Shown: in pieces, positions 18,396 through 27,261 of the stretch
Layout: each line of letters begins with the position of its first letter
How positions within the stretch are numbered: position 1 is the stretch's first letter
Assembly (NCBI GenBank): GCA_963812525.1
Contig: CAWEVL010000011.1
Coordinates: forward strand, 434,001-498,000
Source: Bog-756 sp963812525
GTDB taxonomy: Bacteria > Actinomycetota > Acidimicrobiia > Acidimicrobiales > RAAP-2
Length of the DNA: 64,000 nt
Direction: 5' to 3'
Made by a program: the position numbers and the translations under genes
The notes under the pieces: model-generated
Told to the model about the DNA's origin: nothing
What the model saw: the letters and a program-made list of their open reading frames with translations, nothing else
Databases searched by the model: none

Positions 18396-20030
18396 GTGCT
18401 CAGCACCATGCAGGACGCACCACTGTTGGTGAGCGGGATACTCCGCCACGGCCAACAGGTCTACGGGGACAGCCGGGTGACCACCATCACGGGCGCCGAG
18501 GGGGAGTCGACCAGCGCCACCTTCGCCGAGGTGGCCGAACGCGCCGAACGGCTGGCCGCGGCCCTGGGCCGTCTGGGGGTCGCGGACAGCGACCGGGTGG
18601 GCACGTTCCTGTGGAACAACCAGACCCACCAGGAGGCGTACCTGGCCATCCCGGGGATGGGCGCCGTCCTGCACACGCTCAACCTGCGGCTCTTTCCCGA
18701 ACAGCTGTCCTACGTGATCAACCACGCCGAGGACCAGGTCATCATCGTCGACGCCTCACTGGTCCCGCTGCTGGCCCGGGTCCGCGACCAGCTCACCACG
18801 GTCAAGCACATCGTGGTGGCCGGTGAGACCGACACCAGCGCCCTCGGGGAGACCCTCTCGTACGAGGAGCTGTTGGCGGCCGAGGACCCGGGCTACGCCT
18901 GGCCGTCCTTCGACGAACGGCAGGCCGCGGCCATGTGCTACACCTCCGGCACCACCGGCAACCCCAAGGGTGTGGTGTACAGCCACCGGTCCACCTACCT
19001 GCACTCGTTCGCCGTGACGTCGGGCGCCGCCCTCGGCGTCCACGATCAGGACATCGTGCTCTCCATCGTCCCCATGTTCCACGCCAACGCCTGGGGTACC
19101 CCGTACGCCGCCTTCATGACCGGGGCCGACCTGATCATGCCCCAGATGTTCCTGCAGGCCGCTCCGCTGGCCGCCATCATCACCCGCCACCGGCCCACCC
19201 TGTCGGCCGGGGTGCCCACCATCTGGAACGACCTGCTGCGCTACTCGAGGTCCAACCCGGTCGACATGTCGTCGCTCCGCATGATCACGGCCGGGGGCGC
19301 CGCCGTGCCCCGACAGCTCATCGAGCAGTTCCGCGACGAGCTCGGGGTCACGCTCGTCCAGGGGTGGGGCATGACCGAGACCAGCCCGATCTGCTCGTTG
19401 GCCCTCCCGCCCCGCGGCATTCCCGAGGACGAGGAGATCGAGTGGCGGTCCAAGACCGGGCGGGTGGTGGCCGGGGTGGAGGTCCGGGTGGTCGCCGAGG
19501 ACGGCTCGATCATGCCCAACGACGGGGAGTCGGTGGGCGAGTTCGAGGTCCGGGGCCCGTGGATCACCGGCTCCTACTACGGCGAACCCACGCCGGAGCG
19601 GTTCCACGACGGATGGCTGCGGACCGGTGACATCGGGTCGCTGGACCGCCGGGGCTACATGCAGATCAGCGACCGGACCAAGGACGTCATCAAGTCGGGT
19701 GGGGAGTGGATCTCGTCGGTCGAGTTGGAGAACGAGGTCATGGCCCATCCCGGCGTGGTCGAGGCGGCGGTCATCGCCGTCCCCGACGAACGGTGGAGCG
19801 AGCGTCCCCTGGTGGCCGTGGTGCTGGACGACGGCGCCGACCATTCGGCCGACGAGCTGGTGGCCTTCCTCGGGGGGCGGGTCAGCAAGTGGTGGCTCCC
19901 GGAGCGATGGGCCTTCATCGACGAGGTGCCCAAGACCAGTGTGGGCAAGTTCGACAAGAAGGTCCTGAGGGCCCGGTATGCCGACGGAGGCCTCGACGTG
20001 GTCGAGGTCGACCTCCAGGCCTCGCGCTGA
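18396..20030 (+). CDS. Fatty-acid--CoA ligase (AMP-forming)
   Basis: An acyl-CoA synthetase of 544 residues. Adenylate-forming motifs in order: MCYTSGTTGNPKGVVYSHRS (P-loop), GWGMTETSP (A5), GWLRTGDIGSLDRRGYMQIS (A7-A8), DVIKSGGEWISSVELENEV and the C-terminal catalytic lysine in KTSVGKFDKKVLR. The order and the WNNQTHQEAYLAIPGMGAVL segment fit medium- to long-chain fatty acid ligases. The open frame extends far upstream, but the GTG at 18396 has GGGGAGG seven bases before it, and a TATGCT -10 box lies at 18347, so this start is chosen. The protein is cytoplasmic or membrane-associated and feeds beta-oxidation or lipid synthesis. Confidence 0.92.
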   Translation: MLSTMQDAPLLVSGILRHGQQVYGDSRVTTITGAEGESTSATFAEVAERAERLAAALGRLGVADSDRVGTFLWNNQTHQEAYLAIPGMGAVLHTLNLRLFPEQLSYVINHAEDQVIIVDASLVPLLARVRDQLTTVKHIVVAGETDTSALGETLSYEELLAAEDPGYAWPSFDERQAAAMCYTSGTTGNPKGVVYSHRSTYLHSFAVTSGAALGVHDQDIVLSIVPMFHANAWGTPYAAFMTGADLIMPQMFLQAAPLAAIITRHRPTLSAGVPTIWNDLLRYSRSNPVDMSSLRMITAGGAAVPRQLIEQFRDELGVTLVQGWGMTETSPICSLALPPRGIPEDEEIEWRSKTGRVVAGVEVRVVAEDGSIMPNDGESVGEFEVRGPWITGSYYGEPTPERFHDGWLRTGDIGSLDRRGYMQISDRTKDVIKSGGEWISSVELENEVMAHPGVVEAAVIAVPDERWSERPLVAVVLDDGADHSADELVAFLGGRVSKWWLPERWAFIDEVPKTSVGKFDKKVLRARYADGGLDVVEVDLQASR

Positions 20031-20035
20031 CCGCG

Positions 20036-20275
20036 GTGGGCGCCGATCCGGCCGAGATCGCCGAACGGCTCTCGGGCATCAGCGAGGAGTTGGCCGACCT
20101 GGCCCTGGACCGATTGCGGGAGGCCACCGAGGCCATCCGCTCGGGCGGCGCCCCCGATCAGGAGCTCACCGCCGAGGAGAAGCGAATCACCCGGGCCCGG
20201 CGGTCGGTGGACAAGGCGGTCGCCCTGCTGGTCGGGCCGAACTCGTCCGGGGGGGTGCTCGACGAGGGGCCGTAG
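20036..20275 (+). CDS. Small helical protein of unknown function
   Basis: A predicted 79-residue protein, five bases after the acyl-CoA ligase stop, beginning at a GTG. The sequence is almost wholly helical and charged (EIAERLSGISEELADLALDR, LTAEEKRITRARRSVDKAVA) with a flexible Gly-rich end. Codon positions follow the usual G/C-third-position bias, which supports coding. It overlaps nothing and is convergent with the LOG gene. No known domain is recognised. A coiled-coil partner role is possible but unproven. Confidence 0.6.
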   Translation: MGADPAEIAERLSGISEELADLALDRLREATEAIRSGGAPDQELTAEEKRITRARRSVDKAVALLVGPNSSGGVLDEGP

Positions 20276-20295
20276 GGTGCCGCGGGAGCAGGCGG

Positions 20296-21321
20296 TCAGG
20301 ACCCGGCCGGCACGGCGATCCGGTTGAGGGCGTCGATCAGCTGCCGCAAGCGGCCGTAGTGCACCTTGTCGAAGCGGAAGACCAGGCGCTCGAGGTCGAG
20401 ATGGTCGCCGTCGGACCGTTCGGGGGGGAGCGGCCGGGACAGCCGCATGGCCCCCTCGGCCACGATGTCGGTGAACTCCCGGTTGAGTTCGGCCAGCCCG
20501 GCGCGGTCCGGAGCCCGGAGCATCCGCATCACCAGCAGGTCGCCGACCCACCGGCACGACTGGTAGTTGCGGTAGAAGCCCAGGATCTCCTCGGTGGCGT
20601 CCTCCACGTCGTCGGTGATCAGGAACAGGGACCGGTCGTCGGGGGAGACCAGGCCGCGGGGCTCGACCGTCCGGGCCAGGAACTCGTCCCAGCTGCGCCA
20701 GTAGCTGCCACCGGGAACGTCCAGCATGACCACGGGGGCCGGCTCGGCCTTGCCCGTCTGGAGCAAGGTGAGCAGCTCGAAGCCCTCGTCCAGCGTGCCG
20801 AACCCTCCGGGCAGGACCACGTACCCGTCGGACTCCTTGATCAGCATCAACTTGCGGGTGAAGAAGTAGCGCATCTCCACCAGCTTCGGATCCTGGGCGA
20901 TGAAGGAGTTGGCCCCCTGCTCGAACGGGAGCCGGATATTCACCCCGATCGACTTGTCCCGGCCCGCGCCCTCCATCCCGGCGGCCATGATCCCGGGCCC
21001 GGCCCCGGTGACCACCATCCAGTCGACGGCGGCCATGGAGGCGGCCAGGTCCCGGGTGCACCGGTAGGCCGGGTGGTCGGGCTCGGTGCGGGCCGAGCCG
21101 AAGATGGTCACCTTCCGCTCGTGGCGGAAGGGACGGAACACCCGGAAGGCGTGGGCCATCTCGGCCAGGGCCGAGTCCGCCACCTTCAGGTCGATGACCT
21201 CGGTCCCGTCGGTGGCCAGTCCGGCCACCGTCTCGACCATCGACCGGTACAGACGGCGTTGGGCGCCCGAGGCGCCACTGGGGGTCAGTCCGTCGACCAG
21301 CCGGTCGACGGCGTCGGTCAC
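20296..21321 (-). CDS. LOG-family protein (cytokinin riboside 5'-monophosphate phosphoribohydrolase-like)
   Basis: A 341-residue Rossmann-like protein with the LOG signature PGGFGTLDE at about residues 171-179, preceded by VTIFGSARTE and VVTGAGPGIMAAGMEGA. Enzymes of this group cleave the N-glycosidic bond of nucleoside monophosphates; many were misnamed lysine decarboxylases. It has extra N- and C-terminal parts (about 60 and 110 residues) compared with the 190-residue plant-like LOGs, as in the larger TIGR00730 subgroup. It is the last gene of the long minus-strand run after fbiC, 52 bases downstream. Confidence 0.88.
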   Translation of the reverse strand: MTDAVDRLVDGLTPSGASGAQRRLYRSMVETVAGLATDGTEVIDLKVADSALAEMAHAFRVFRPFRHERKVTIFGSARTEPDHPAYRCTRDLAASMAAVDWMVVTGAGPGIMAAGMEGAGRDKSIGVNIRLPFEQGANSFIAQDPKLVEMRYFFTRKLMLIKESDGYVVLPGGFGTLDEGFELLTLLQTGKAEPAPVVMLDVPGGSYWRSWDEFLARTVEPRGLVSPDDRSLFLITDDVEDATEEILGFYRNYQSCRWVGDLLVMRMLRAPDRAGLAELNREFTDIVAEGAMRLSRPLPPERSDGDHLDLERLVFRFDKVHYGRLRQLIDALNRIAVPAGS

Positions 21322-21373
21322 GTCGAGACCCGGAGGGGGAGGTGGTCCACCGCCCGGCCGGGGGAGGCGGCCA

Positions 21374-23812
21374 TCAGTTGGCGGCGGCGAGCACGTCGGT
21401 GCGGGGGCCGTCGACCCGACCGTAGAGGGTGGTGCGCTGGGTCAGGACCCTCCCCAGTGGCTCGACGATGGCGGCGAACCGCTCGGCATCCATCATCTGG
21501 CCGTGACTGGCACCGGCCGCCCGCGAGATGTTCTCGTCCATGAGGGTGCCGCCGAGGTCGTTGACCCCGGCCCGCAGGATCTGGCGGACCCCTTCCGCTC
21601 CCATCTTGACCCAGCTGATCTGGATGTTGTCGATGGCGCCCCGGTAGGCGATCCGACCCACGGCGTGCATCAGGAGCGTCTCCCGGAAGGTGGGTCCCCG
21701 ACGGGCCCGCTTCTGCAGGTAGATGGGCGTGGCCATGTGGACGAAGGGCAGAGGGACGAACTCGGTGAACCCGCCCGTCTCCCGTTGGAGGTCCCGGGTC
21801 CGGATCAGGTGCCGGGCCCAGGATCGGGGCTGCTCGACGGCACCGAACATGATGGTCACGTTGGAACGCAGGCCCACCTCGTGGGCGGTGCGGTGGGCGA
21901 AGAGCCACTCCTCGGTGTTGATCTTGTCGGGACAGAGGATGGCCCGCACCGGGTCGTCCAGGATCTCGGCGGCCGTGCCCGGCAGGGTCCGGAGGCCGGC
22001 GTCTCGCAACAGGATCAGGTACTCGGCCAGCGGCATCCCGGAACGGCGGGCCCCCTCGGTGACCTCGAGGGCGGTGAACCCGTGGATGTGGATGGTCGCC
22101 GAGGCCTCGCGGACGGCGTTGATCACGTCGAGGTAGTAGTCGCCGTCGAAGTCGGGGTGGATGCCCCCCTGCAGACAGACCTCGGTGGCCCCCCGGGCCT
22201 CGGCCTCCCGCACCCGGTCGGAGATCTCGCTCAGCTCGAGGAGGTAGGGGCTGCCCCGGAGGTTGAGGGACAACGGGCCCTTGGAGAAGGCGCAGAACCG
22301 GCACTTGAACGTGCACACATTGGTGTAGTTGATGTTCCGGTTGTTGACGAAGGTGACCTCGGCGCCCACGGTTTCGGACCGGAGCTGGTCGGCCACCTCG
22401 GCCACCGCCCGCACCTCCGGGCCGCGGGCGGCGAACAGGGTGACGAGCTCGTCCTCGCCCACGGCCTGGCCGCCGACCACGCCGGACAGCACCTCGCCCA
22501 CGGCGCTACCCGACGAGGCCAGGGTGGCCACCGCCGGGGGTGCGGAGGGTCGGGGGTCGGGAACGGCACCGTCCCGGCGGACGGGGATCTCGGGCCCGAG
22601 GAGGAGGGGAGGGTGCACCTCGCTGCCCGAGGCCCACGGGTGGTCCCGTCCGAGTCCTTCGGCGTCGGAGGCGTCGAGCACCGGGAACCGCATGGCCGGG
22701 CCGAGCCACCGCTCGGGGTCGAGGGCGAAGGTCGGGTAGAGGGTGAGCCGGGGGGCCAGGGTGAACCCGGCCGCCTCGGTGGCCCCGCGGAGGATCCCCA
22801 GTTCCGGCCAGGCCCGCTCCGGGTTCACGTGGTCGGCGGTGACCGGCGAGACCCCGCCCCAGTCGTCGATCCCCGAGGCCATCAGCGGGGCCAGGTCGTC
22901 GGAGAGGTTGGGGGGGGCCTGCAGGTGGACGTCGGTGGGCAGGACCAGCCGGGCCACGGCGATGGTCCACAGGAAGTCGTCGGTCGGACAGGCTGGCCAC
23001 TGGTGCATGGAGGTGCCCGGTTTGGGCAGGAAGTTCTGGACGATGACCTCCTGCACGTGGCCGTGGCGCCGGTGGCTGGCGGCGATGGCCTCGAGCGTGG
23101 CCACCCGATCGCCCCGGGACTCGCCGATGCCCACCAGGAGCCCGGTGGTGAAGGGGATGCCGGCCCGGCCCGCCGCCTCCAGGGTGGCCAGCCGCCGGTC
23201 CGGGGTCTTGTCGGGGGCCGAGCGGTGGGCCACCAGGTCCGGGTTGACCGACTCGATCATCATGCCCTGGCTGGCGGACACCTCCCGGAGGCGGAGGAGG
23301 TCGGGGAGGTCGAGGGCCCCGGCGTTGGCGTGCGGGAGCAGGCCGGTCTCCTCGACGACGGCCCGGCAGGCGGCTACCAGGTAGTCGACGGTGGAGGCGT
23401 ACCCGTGGGCGTCCAGCCACCCCCGGGCCGCCGGGTACCGGTCCTCGGGGCCCTCACCCAGGGTGAACAGGGCCTCGTGGCAGCCGGCGGCCCGGCCCGC
23501 CCGGGCGATGTCGAGGACCTGGTCGAGCGAGAGGTAGGGCGACTCGACCCGGGCCGGGGCCTTGGCGAAGGTGCAGTAGCCGCACCGGTCGCGGCACAGC
23601 ATGGTCAGGGGGATGAACACTTTGGGTGAGAAGGTGATCCGGTTGCCGTGGGCCGTCGACCGGACCCGTGCGGCCCGTTCCTGGAGGGCGGCGAGGGGCA
23701 GGTCCAGCCCCTCCGCACCCACCCCACGGGTCGGCGCCGGCGCGGTTCGCTCCCGGGCGGCCGACGATGGCCCCGACGGGTGCGCAGGCGTGGAGCCGGG
23801 GTCGGCGGGCAT
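21374..23812 (-). CDS. fbiC: FO synthase, fused CofG-CofH type
   Basis: The two-domain radical-SAM enzyme that joins tyrosine and 5-amino-6-ribitylaminouracil to make FO, the deazaflavin core of coenzyme F420. About 812 residues from the ATG at 23812. The CofG half carries C-x3-C-x2-C as CRDRCGYC (residues 73-80). The CofH half carries a second cluster motif, CTFKCRFC, and the NNRNINYTNV lead-in. Both halves have full-length TIM-barrel sequence. The frame opens at 23887, but the shorter start keeps the usual N-terminus. It lies 81 bases after pgl, downstream of the pentose phosphate genes. Deazaflavin-type enzymes occur elsewhere in the window. Confidence 0.95.
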   Translation of the reverse strand: MPADPGSTPAHPSGPSSAARERTAPAPTRGVGAEGLDLPLAALQERAARVRSTAHGNRITFSPKVFIPLTMLCRDRCGYCTFAKAPARVESPYLSLDQVLDIARAGRAAGCHEALFTLGEGPEDRYPAARGWLDAHGYASTVDYLVAACRAVVEETGLLPHANAGALDLPDLLRLREVSASQGMMIESVNPDLVAHRSAPDKTPDRRLATLEAAGRAGIPFTTGLLVGIGESRGDRVATLEAIAASHRRHGHVQEVIVQNFLPKPGTSMHQWPACPTDDFLWTIAVARLVLPTDVHLQAPPNLSDDLAPLMASGIDDWGGVSPVTADHVNPERAWPELGILRGATEAAGFTLAPRLTLYPTFALDPERWLGPAMRFPVLDASDAEGLGRDHPWASGSEVHPPLLLGPEIPVRRDGAVPDPRPSAPPAVATLASSGSAVGEVLSGVVGGQAVGEDELVTLFAARGPEVRAVAEVADQLRSETVGAEVTFVNNRNINYTNVCTFKCRFCAFSKGPLSLNLRGSPYLLELSEISDRVREAEARGATEVCLQGGIHPDFDGDYYLDVINAVREASATIHIHGFTALEVTEGARRSGMPLAEYLILLRDAGLRTLPGTAAEILDDPVRAILCPDKINTEEWLFAHRTAHEVGLRSNVTIMFGAVEQPRSWARHLIRTRDLQRETGGFTEFVPLPFVHMATPIYLQKRARRGPTFRETLLMHAVGRIAYRGAIDNIQISWVKMGAEGVRQILRAGVNDLGGTLMDENISRAAGASHGQMMDAERFAAIVEPLGRVLTQRTTLYGRVDGPRTDVLAAAN

Positions 23813-23893
23813 CGGCGACACCTTATCGGAGGAGTCCGAGCGGCCGGCCCGGAGCGGTCGGGGCCGGTGGCCCGGGCTGAACGACACCCGGGC

Positions 23894-24595
23894 CTACGAC
23901 GGCAGCTCGGTGTCGCCGACGGCGTCCTGGTCCACCAGCCAGACGATCCGGTCCGCGGTGACGCGGCCGGCCGGGAGGTCGGCCCCGGCCACCACCCCGG
24001 CGAGGGCGTCGCGCTTGGACGCGCCCGAGACGGTGAAGACGGCCAGCCTGGCCCGGGCGAGGGCCGGGAAGGTGAGGGTGATGCGGTCATGCTGACTGGT
24101 GGCCGAGGGGTCCTGGCTGGCCACGACCAGCACACCGGGATCGGTGAGGCCGACGGCGTCGGATCCGGGGAAGAGCGAGGCGGTGTGGCCATCGGGTCCC
24201 AGTCCCAGGTGGACGACGTCGAAGGCCGGGAGCGGGGCGATGACCGCCTGGTAGTCGGCCGCCGCCGCCGATGGGGCCCCTGATCGGTACATGGGATGGT
24301 CCGAGCCCACCGCGCCGACCACGGCCAAGAGGGTCTCGGCGACCATCCGGTGGTTGGAGTCGGGGTGGTCGGGCGGCACGCACCGCTCGTCACCCAGATA
24401 CACGTCGACGTCGCCCCAGGCCACCCCGGTGCCCGGTCCGGCCACCTCGGCCAGCCGCCCATAGCACTCCTGGGCCGTGGGCCCGCCCGACAGAACGAGG
24501 GAGAACCGGTCCGATCGGGGGACGGACATCGCCTCGAGCACCAGCCGGGCGAAGGCGTCGGGCACCGAGGCAACCAGGCGGACGGTGCCGTTCAC
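23894..24595 (-). CDS. pgl: 6-phosphogluconolactonase
   Basis: Hydrolyses 6-phosphogluconolactone, the G6PDH product, in the oxidative pentose phosphate pathway. 233 residues, the usual length. Typical segments: SLVLSGGPTAQECYGRLAEV, DVYLGDERCVPPDHPDSN (catalytic region) and FDVVHLGLGPDGHTASLFPG, the family hallmark, followed by ITLTFPALARARLAVFTVSG. It starts 31 bases after zwf in the same direction, so the two are very likely co-transcribed. Confidence 0.95.
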   Translation of the reverse strand: MNGTVRLVASVPDAFARLVLEAMSVPRSDRFSLVLSGGPTAQECYGRLAEVAGPGTGVAWGDVDVYLGDERCVPPDHPDSNHRMVAETLLAVVGAVGSDHPMYRSGAPSAAAADYQAVIAPLPAFDVVHLGLGPDGHTASLFPGSDAVGLTDPGVLVVASQDPSATSQHDRITLTFPALARARLAVFTVSGASKRDALAGVVAGADLPAGRVTADRIVWLVDQDAVGDTELPS

Positions 24596-24626
24596 GGTGT
24601 GCGACCGGTCACCGGGGGGGACCCGG

Positions 24627-26222
24627 TCATTGGGGCAGTTCGGTCAGACGACCGCCGGTCAGCTCGAGGTCGATGACGGGATTGCGCCATACGTCGCCGG
24701 ACCGCTCGACCAGCAGGTCGGCCAGGTGGGGGCCCCAGGTCCCTGCCGGGTAGGTCTGCATGGCTCCCCCGGGTTCCGACCATGCCTCGAGATAGGGGGC
24801 GACGATCCGCCAGGCCTGCTGGACCTCGTCGGACCGGATGAACAGGGTGGCGTCCCCGACCATGGCGTCGTGGATGAGGCGCTCGTAGCCGTCGGCCGCC
24901 TCCTCGCCGGCGAAGGCCTCCGAGTAGTTGAAGTCCATGGCCACCGAGCGGATGTGGAACTTCTCGCCCGGCACCTTGGCTCCGAACTCGAGGCTGATCC
25001 CCTCGTCGGGCTGGATGCGCAGGATGAGGGTATTGGGCCGTAGGTCGCGACTGGTGCGGTGGTCGAACAGTAGGAACGGGACCTGACGGAAGGTCAGCGC
25101 CACCTCGGTCACCCGGGCCGGCAGCCGTTTGCCGGTCCGCACGTAGATGGGGACCCCGGACCAGCGCCAGTTCTCCACCCGCAGCCGGAGGGCCAGATAG
25201 GTCTCGGTCTGGCTGTCGGGGGAGACGTCCTGTTCCTGTCGGTAGCCGATCACCTTGTGGCCGTCGATGGCCCCCGGGCCGTACTGGGCCCGCACCGACT
25301 TGTCCACCGCCTCATCCGGGGAGGGGATGTCGATGGCCCGGAGGAGCTTGACCTTCTCGTCGCGGATCCGGTCGGCGTCGGTGCTGGTGGGAGACTCCAT
25401 CAACGTGAGGGCCAGCACCTGCATGACGTGGTTCTGGACGATGTCCCGCAGGGCCCCGGCCGTCTCGTAGAACCCGCCCCGGTGCTCGACACCCAGGGAC
25501 TCGGCCACGGTGACCTGGACCTGCTCCACGTAACGGCGGTTCCAGATCGGCTCGAAGACAGCATTGGCGAACCGGAGGGCCAGGACGTTCTGGACCGTCT
25601 CCTTGCCCATGTAGTGGTCGATCCGGTAGATCTGCGATTCGTCGAAGGCCGCGTGCATCTGCTCGTCGAGGGCGATGGCACTCCCGAGATCGCGGCCGTA
25701 GGGCTTCTCGACCACCACCCGCATGAACCGTTCGGGGGTGTCGGGCCGCACGCACCCGTGGGTGGTCAGGGCCCCGGCCACCAGACCGAAGACGCTGGGG
25801 ATGGTGGCCAGGTAGTAGAGGCGGTTGCCGTCGGTGCCGTCGACCTCGTCGGCCTCGTCCAGGTGGATCTTGAGGTGGTCGAAGGTGTCCGGGTGGTCGT
25901 ACTCGCCGGCGATGTACTTGAACCGGTCGGCGAGGGCCCGCCACTTGGGACCACCCTCGGGGGTGGCCTCGACCACGTGGGCCCGGAATTCCTCGTCGCT
26001 CCACTCGGTCCGGGCCACCCCGATGACGGTGAACCCGTCGTCGAGCACCCCCCGGTCGGCCAGCCGGGACAGGGCCGGGAGGATCTTGCGGGCCGTGAGG
26101 TCGCCGGAGGCACCGAAGATGACCATGGCCACGGGTGGGGCCTTGGACAGTACGGGCGGCAACGAGCGCCGTCGGCCCGCATCCTTGCCGGGTGTGGCGG
26201 CGGCGGTGTCGGCGTCGCTCAT
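24627..26222 (-). CDS. zwf: Glucose-6-phosphate dehydrogenase
   Basis: Oxidises glucose 6-phosphate with NADP+ in the first step of the pentose phosphate pathway. 531 residues. The nucleotide site is VIFGASGDLTARKILPAL (residues 34-51), the substrate and catalytic site is RIDHYMGKETVQNVLALRFA near residue 200, and the C-terminal domain has the expected MDFNYSEAF element. The start is the ATG at 26222, which overlaps the gnd stop as ATGA, so the longer open frame running into gnd is ignored. No opcA follows, which differs from many actinobacterial tkt-tal-zwf-opcA-pgl clusters. Upstream come gnd, tal and tkt. Confidence 0.96.
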   Translation of the reverse strand: MSDADTAAATPGKDAGRRRSLPPVLSKAPPVAMVIFGASGDLTARKILPALSRLADRGVLDDGFTVIGVARTEWSDEEFRAHVVEATPEGGPKWRALADRFKYIAGEYDHPDTFDHLKIHLDEADEVDGTDGNRLYYLATIPSVFGLVAGALTTHGCVRPDTPERFMRVVVEKPYGRDLGSAIALDEQMHAAFDESQIYRIDHYMGKETVQNVLALRFANAVFEPIWNRRYVEQVQVTVAESLGVEHRGGFYETAGALRDIVQNHVMQVLALTLMESPTSTDADRIRDEKVKLLRAIDIPSPDEAVDKSVRAQYGPGAIDGHKVIGYRQEQDVSPDSQTETYLALRLRVENWRWSGVPIYVRTGKRLPARVTEVALTFRQVPFLLFDHRTSRDLRPNTLILRIQPDEGISLEFGAKVPGEKFHIRSVAMDFNYSEAFAGEEAADGYERLIHDAMVGDATLFIRSDEVQQAWRIVAPYLEAWSEPGGAMQTYPAGTWGPHLADLLVERSGDVWRNPVIDLELTGGRLTELPQ

Positions 26223-27154
26223 CTGGGGGTGGAGGTCTCGCCGCCCTGGGTGCCTCCGGTCGTCATGAAGGCGTGTCCCCCGAACTGGTTGCGCAGCGCC
26301 GAGACCAGCCGCATCCCGAAGGCGTCCCGCTTCTGGGAGGCGAAGCGGGCGAACAGGGCCGACGAGATGACCGGGGCCGACACGCCTCGTTCGATCGCCT
26401 CCTCCACCGTCCAGCGTCCCTCGCCCGAGTCGGCCACCACCCCCTCGATCTGGTCGAAGCCGGACTCGGGTCGCAGGGCCCGCTCGGCCAGCTCCAGCAG
26501 CCAGCTGCGCACCACCGAGCCATAGCGCCAGATAGCGGCGATCTCGTGGAGGTCGAGGTCGAACTCGGGCGCTTCGGACATGATCTCGAAGCCCTCGGCG
26601 TAGGCCTGCATCATCCCGTACTCGATCCCGTTGTGGACCATCTTGACGAAGTGGCCGGCCCCGGCCGGGCCCACGTGGGCGTACCCACCCGCGGGGGCCA
26701 GGTCCACGAAGACCGGCTCGGCGATGGTCACGGCTTCCTTGGTGCCTCCCACCATGAGGCAGTAGCCCTCCGTCAGGCCCCAGATGCCCCCCGAGGTGCC
26801 GGCATCGACCAGGGCGATGCCCCGCTCGGCCAGCCGGGCGACCAGGGGAGCGGTCTCCCGGTAGTTCGAGTTGCCCCCGTCGATGATCACGTCGCCGGAC
26901 TCGAAGAGCCCGGCCAGCGTGGTGATGGTGGAGTTGGTGGCCTCCCCGGCGGGGACCATCACCCAGGCCACCCGGGGGGGCGACAGCTTGGCCGTCACCT
27001 CGTCGAGGGTGGCCGCCGGCTCGGCGCCGAAGGCCGCCGCCGCGCTGCGGGCCTGGTCCGACAGATCGAAGGCGACCACCTCGTGCCCGTGCTCGATGAG
27101 CCGCTGGGTCATGTTGGCGCCCATCTTCCCCAGACCGATCATGGCAACCTTCAT
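26219..27154 (-). CDS. gnd: 6-phosphogluconate dehydrogenase, decarboxylating, short type
   Basis: Makes ribulose 5-phosphate from 6-phosphogluconate. 311 residues, matching the short NAD-preferring (GntZ/YqeC-like) type rather than the 470-residue NADP type. The N-terminal Rossmann motif is MKVAMIGLGKMGANMTQRLI; IIDGGNSNYRETAPLVARL and VDAGTSGGIWGLTEGYCLMV are the substrate elements, and the catalytic lysine lies in GAGHFVKMVHNGIEYGMMQA. The ATG at 27154 has AAGGAG seven bases before it. Its stop overlaps zwf. The short type may use NAD+, while Zwf would give NADPH; this is inference. Confidence 0.95.
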   Translation of the reverse strand: MKVAMIGLGKMGANMTQRLIEHGHEVVAFDLSDQARSAAAAFGAEPAATLDEVTAKLSPPRVAWVMVPAGEATNSTITTLAGLFESGDVIIDGGNSNYRETAPLVARLAERGIALVDAGTSGGIWGLTEGYCLMVGGTKEAVTIAEPVFVDLAPAGGYAHVGPAGAGHFVKMVHNGIEYGMMQAYAEGFEIMSEAPEFDLDLHEIAAIWRYGSVVRSWLLELAERALRPESGFDQIEGVVADSGEGRWTVEEAIERGVSAPVISSALFARFASQKRDAFGMRLVSALRNQFGGHAFMTTGGTQGGETSTPR

Positions 27155-27261
27155 CGTGCTCTCCTTGCTGTCGTTCAGAATGGGGGTGGTGCCATTGCCG
27201 AGTTGCCATGGTGCGGGCGGCGCAGGTCGACCGGTGGGGCCGCCGCCCACCCCGGCCCGGC

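Noticed and set aside
21086..23629. An 847-codon open frame antisense to fbiC
   Set aside because: It mirrors the third-position GC bias of fbiC, its translation is low-complexity Gly/Val/Asp-rich, and fbiC itself is certain.
24627..27209. A single 860-codon frame covering zwf and part of gnd
   Set aside because: It is zwf plus an out-of-frame read of gnd; the ATGA overlap at 26219-26222 gives the true boundary.
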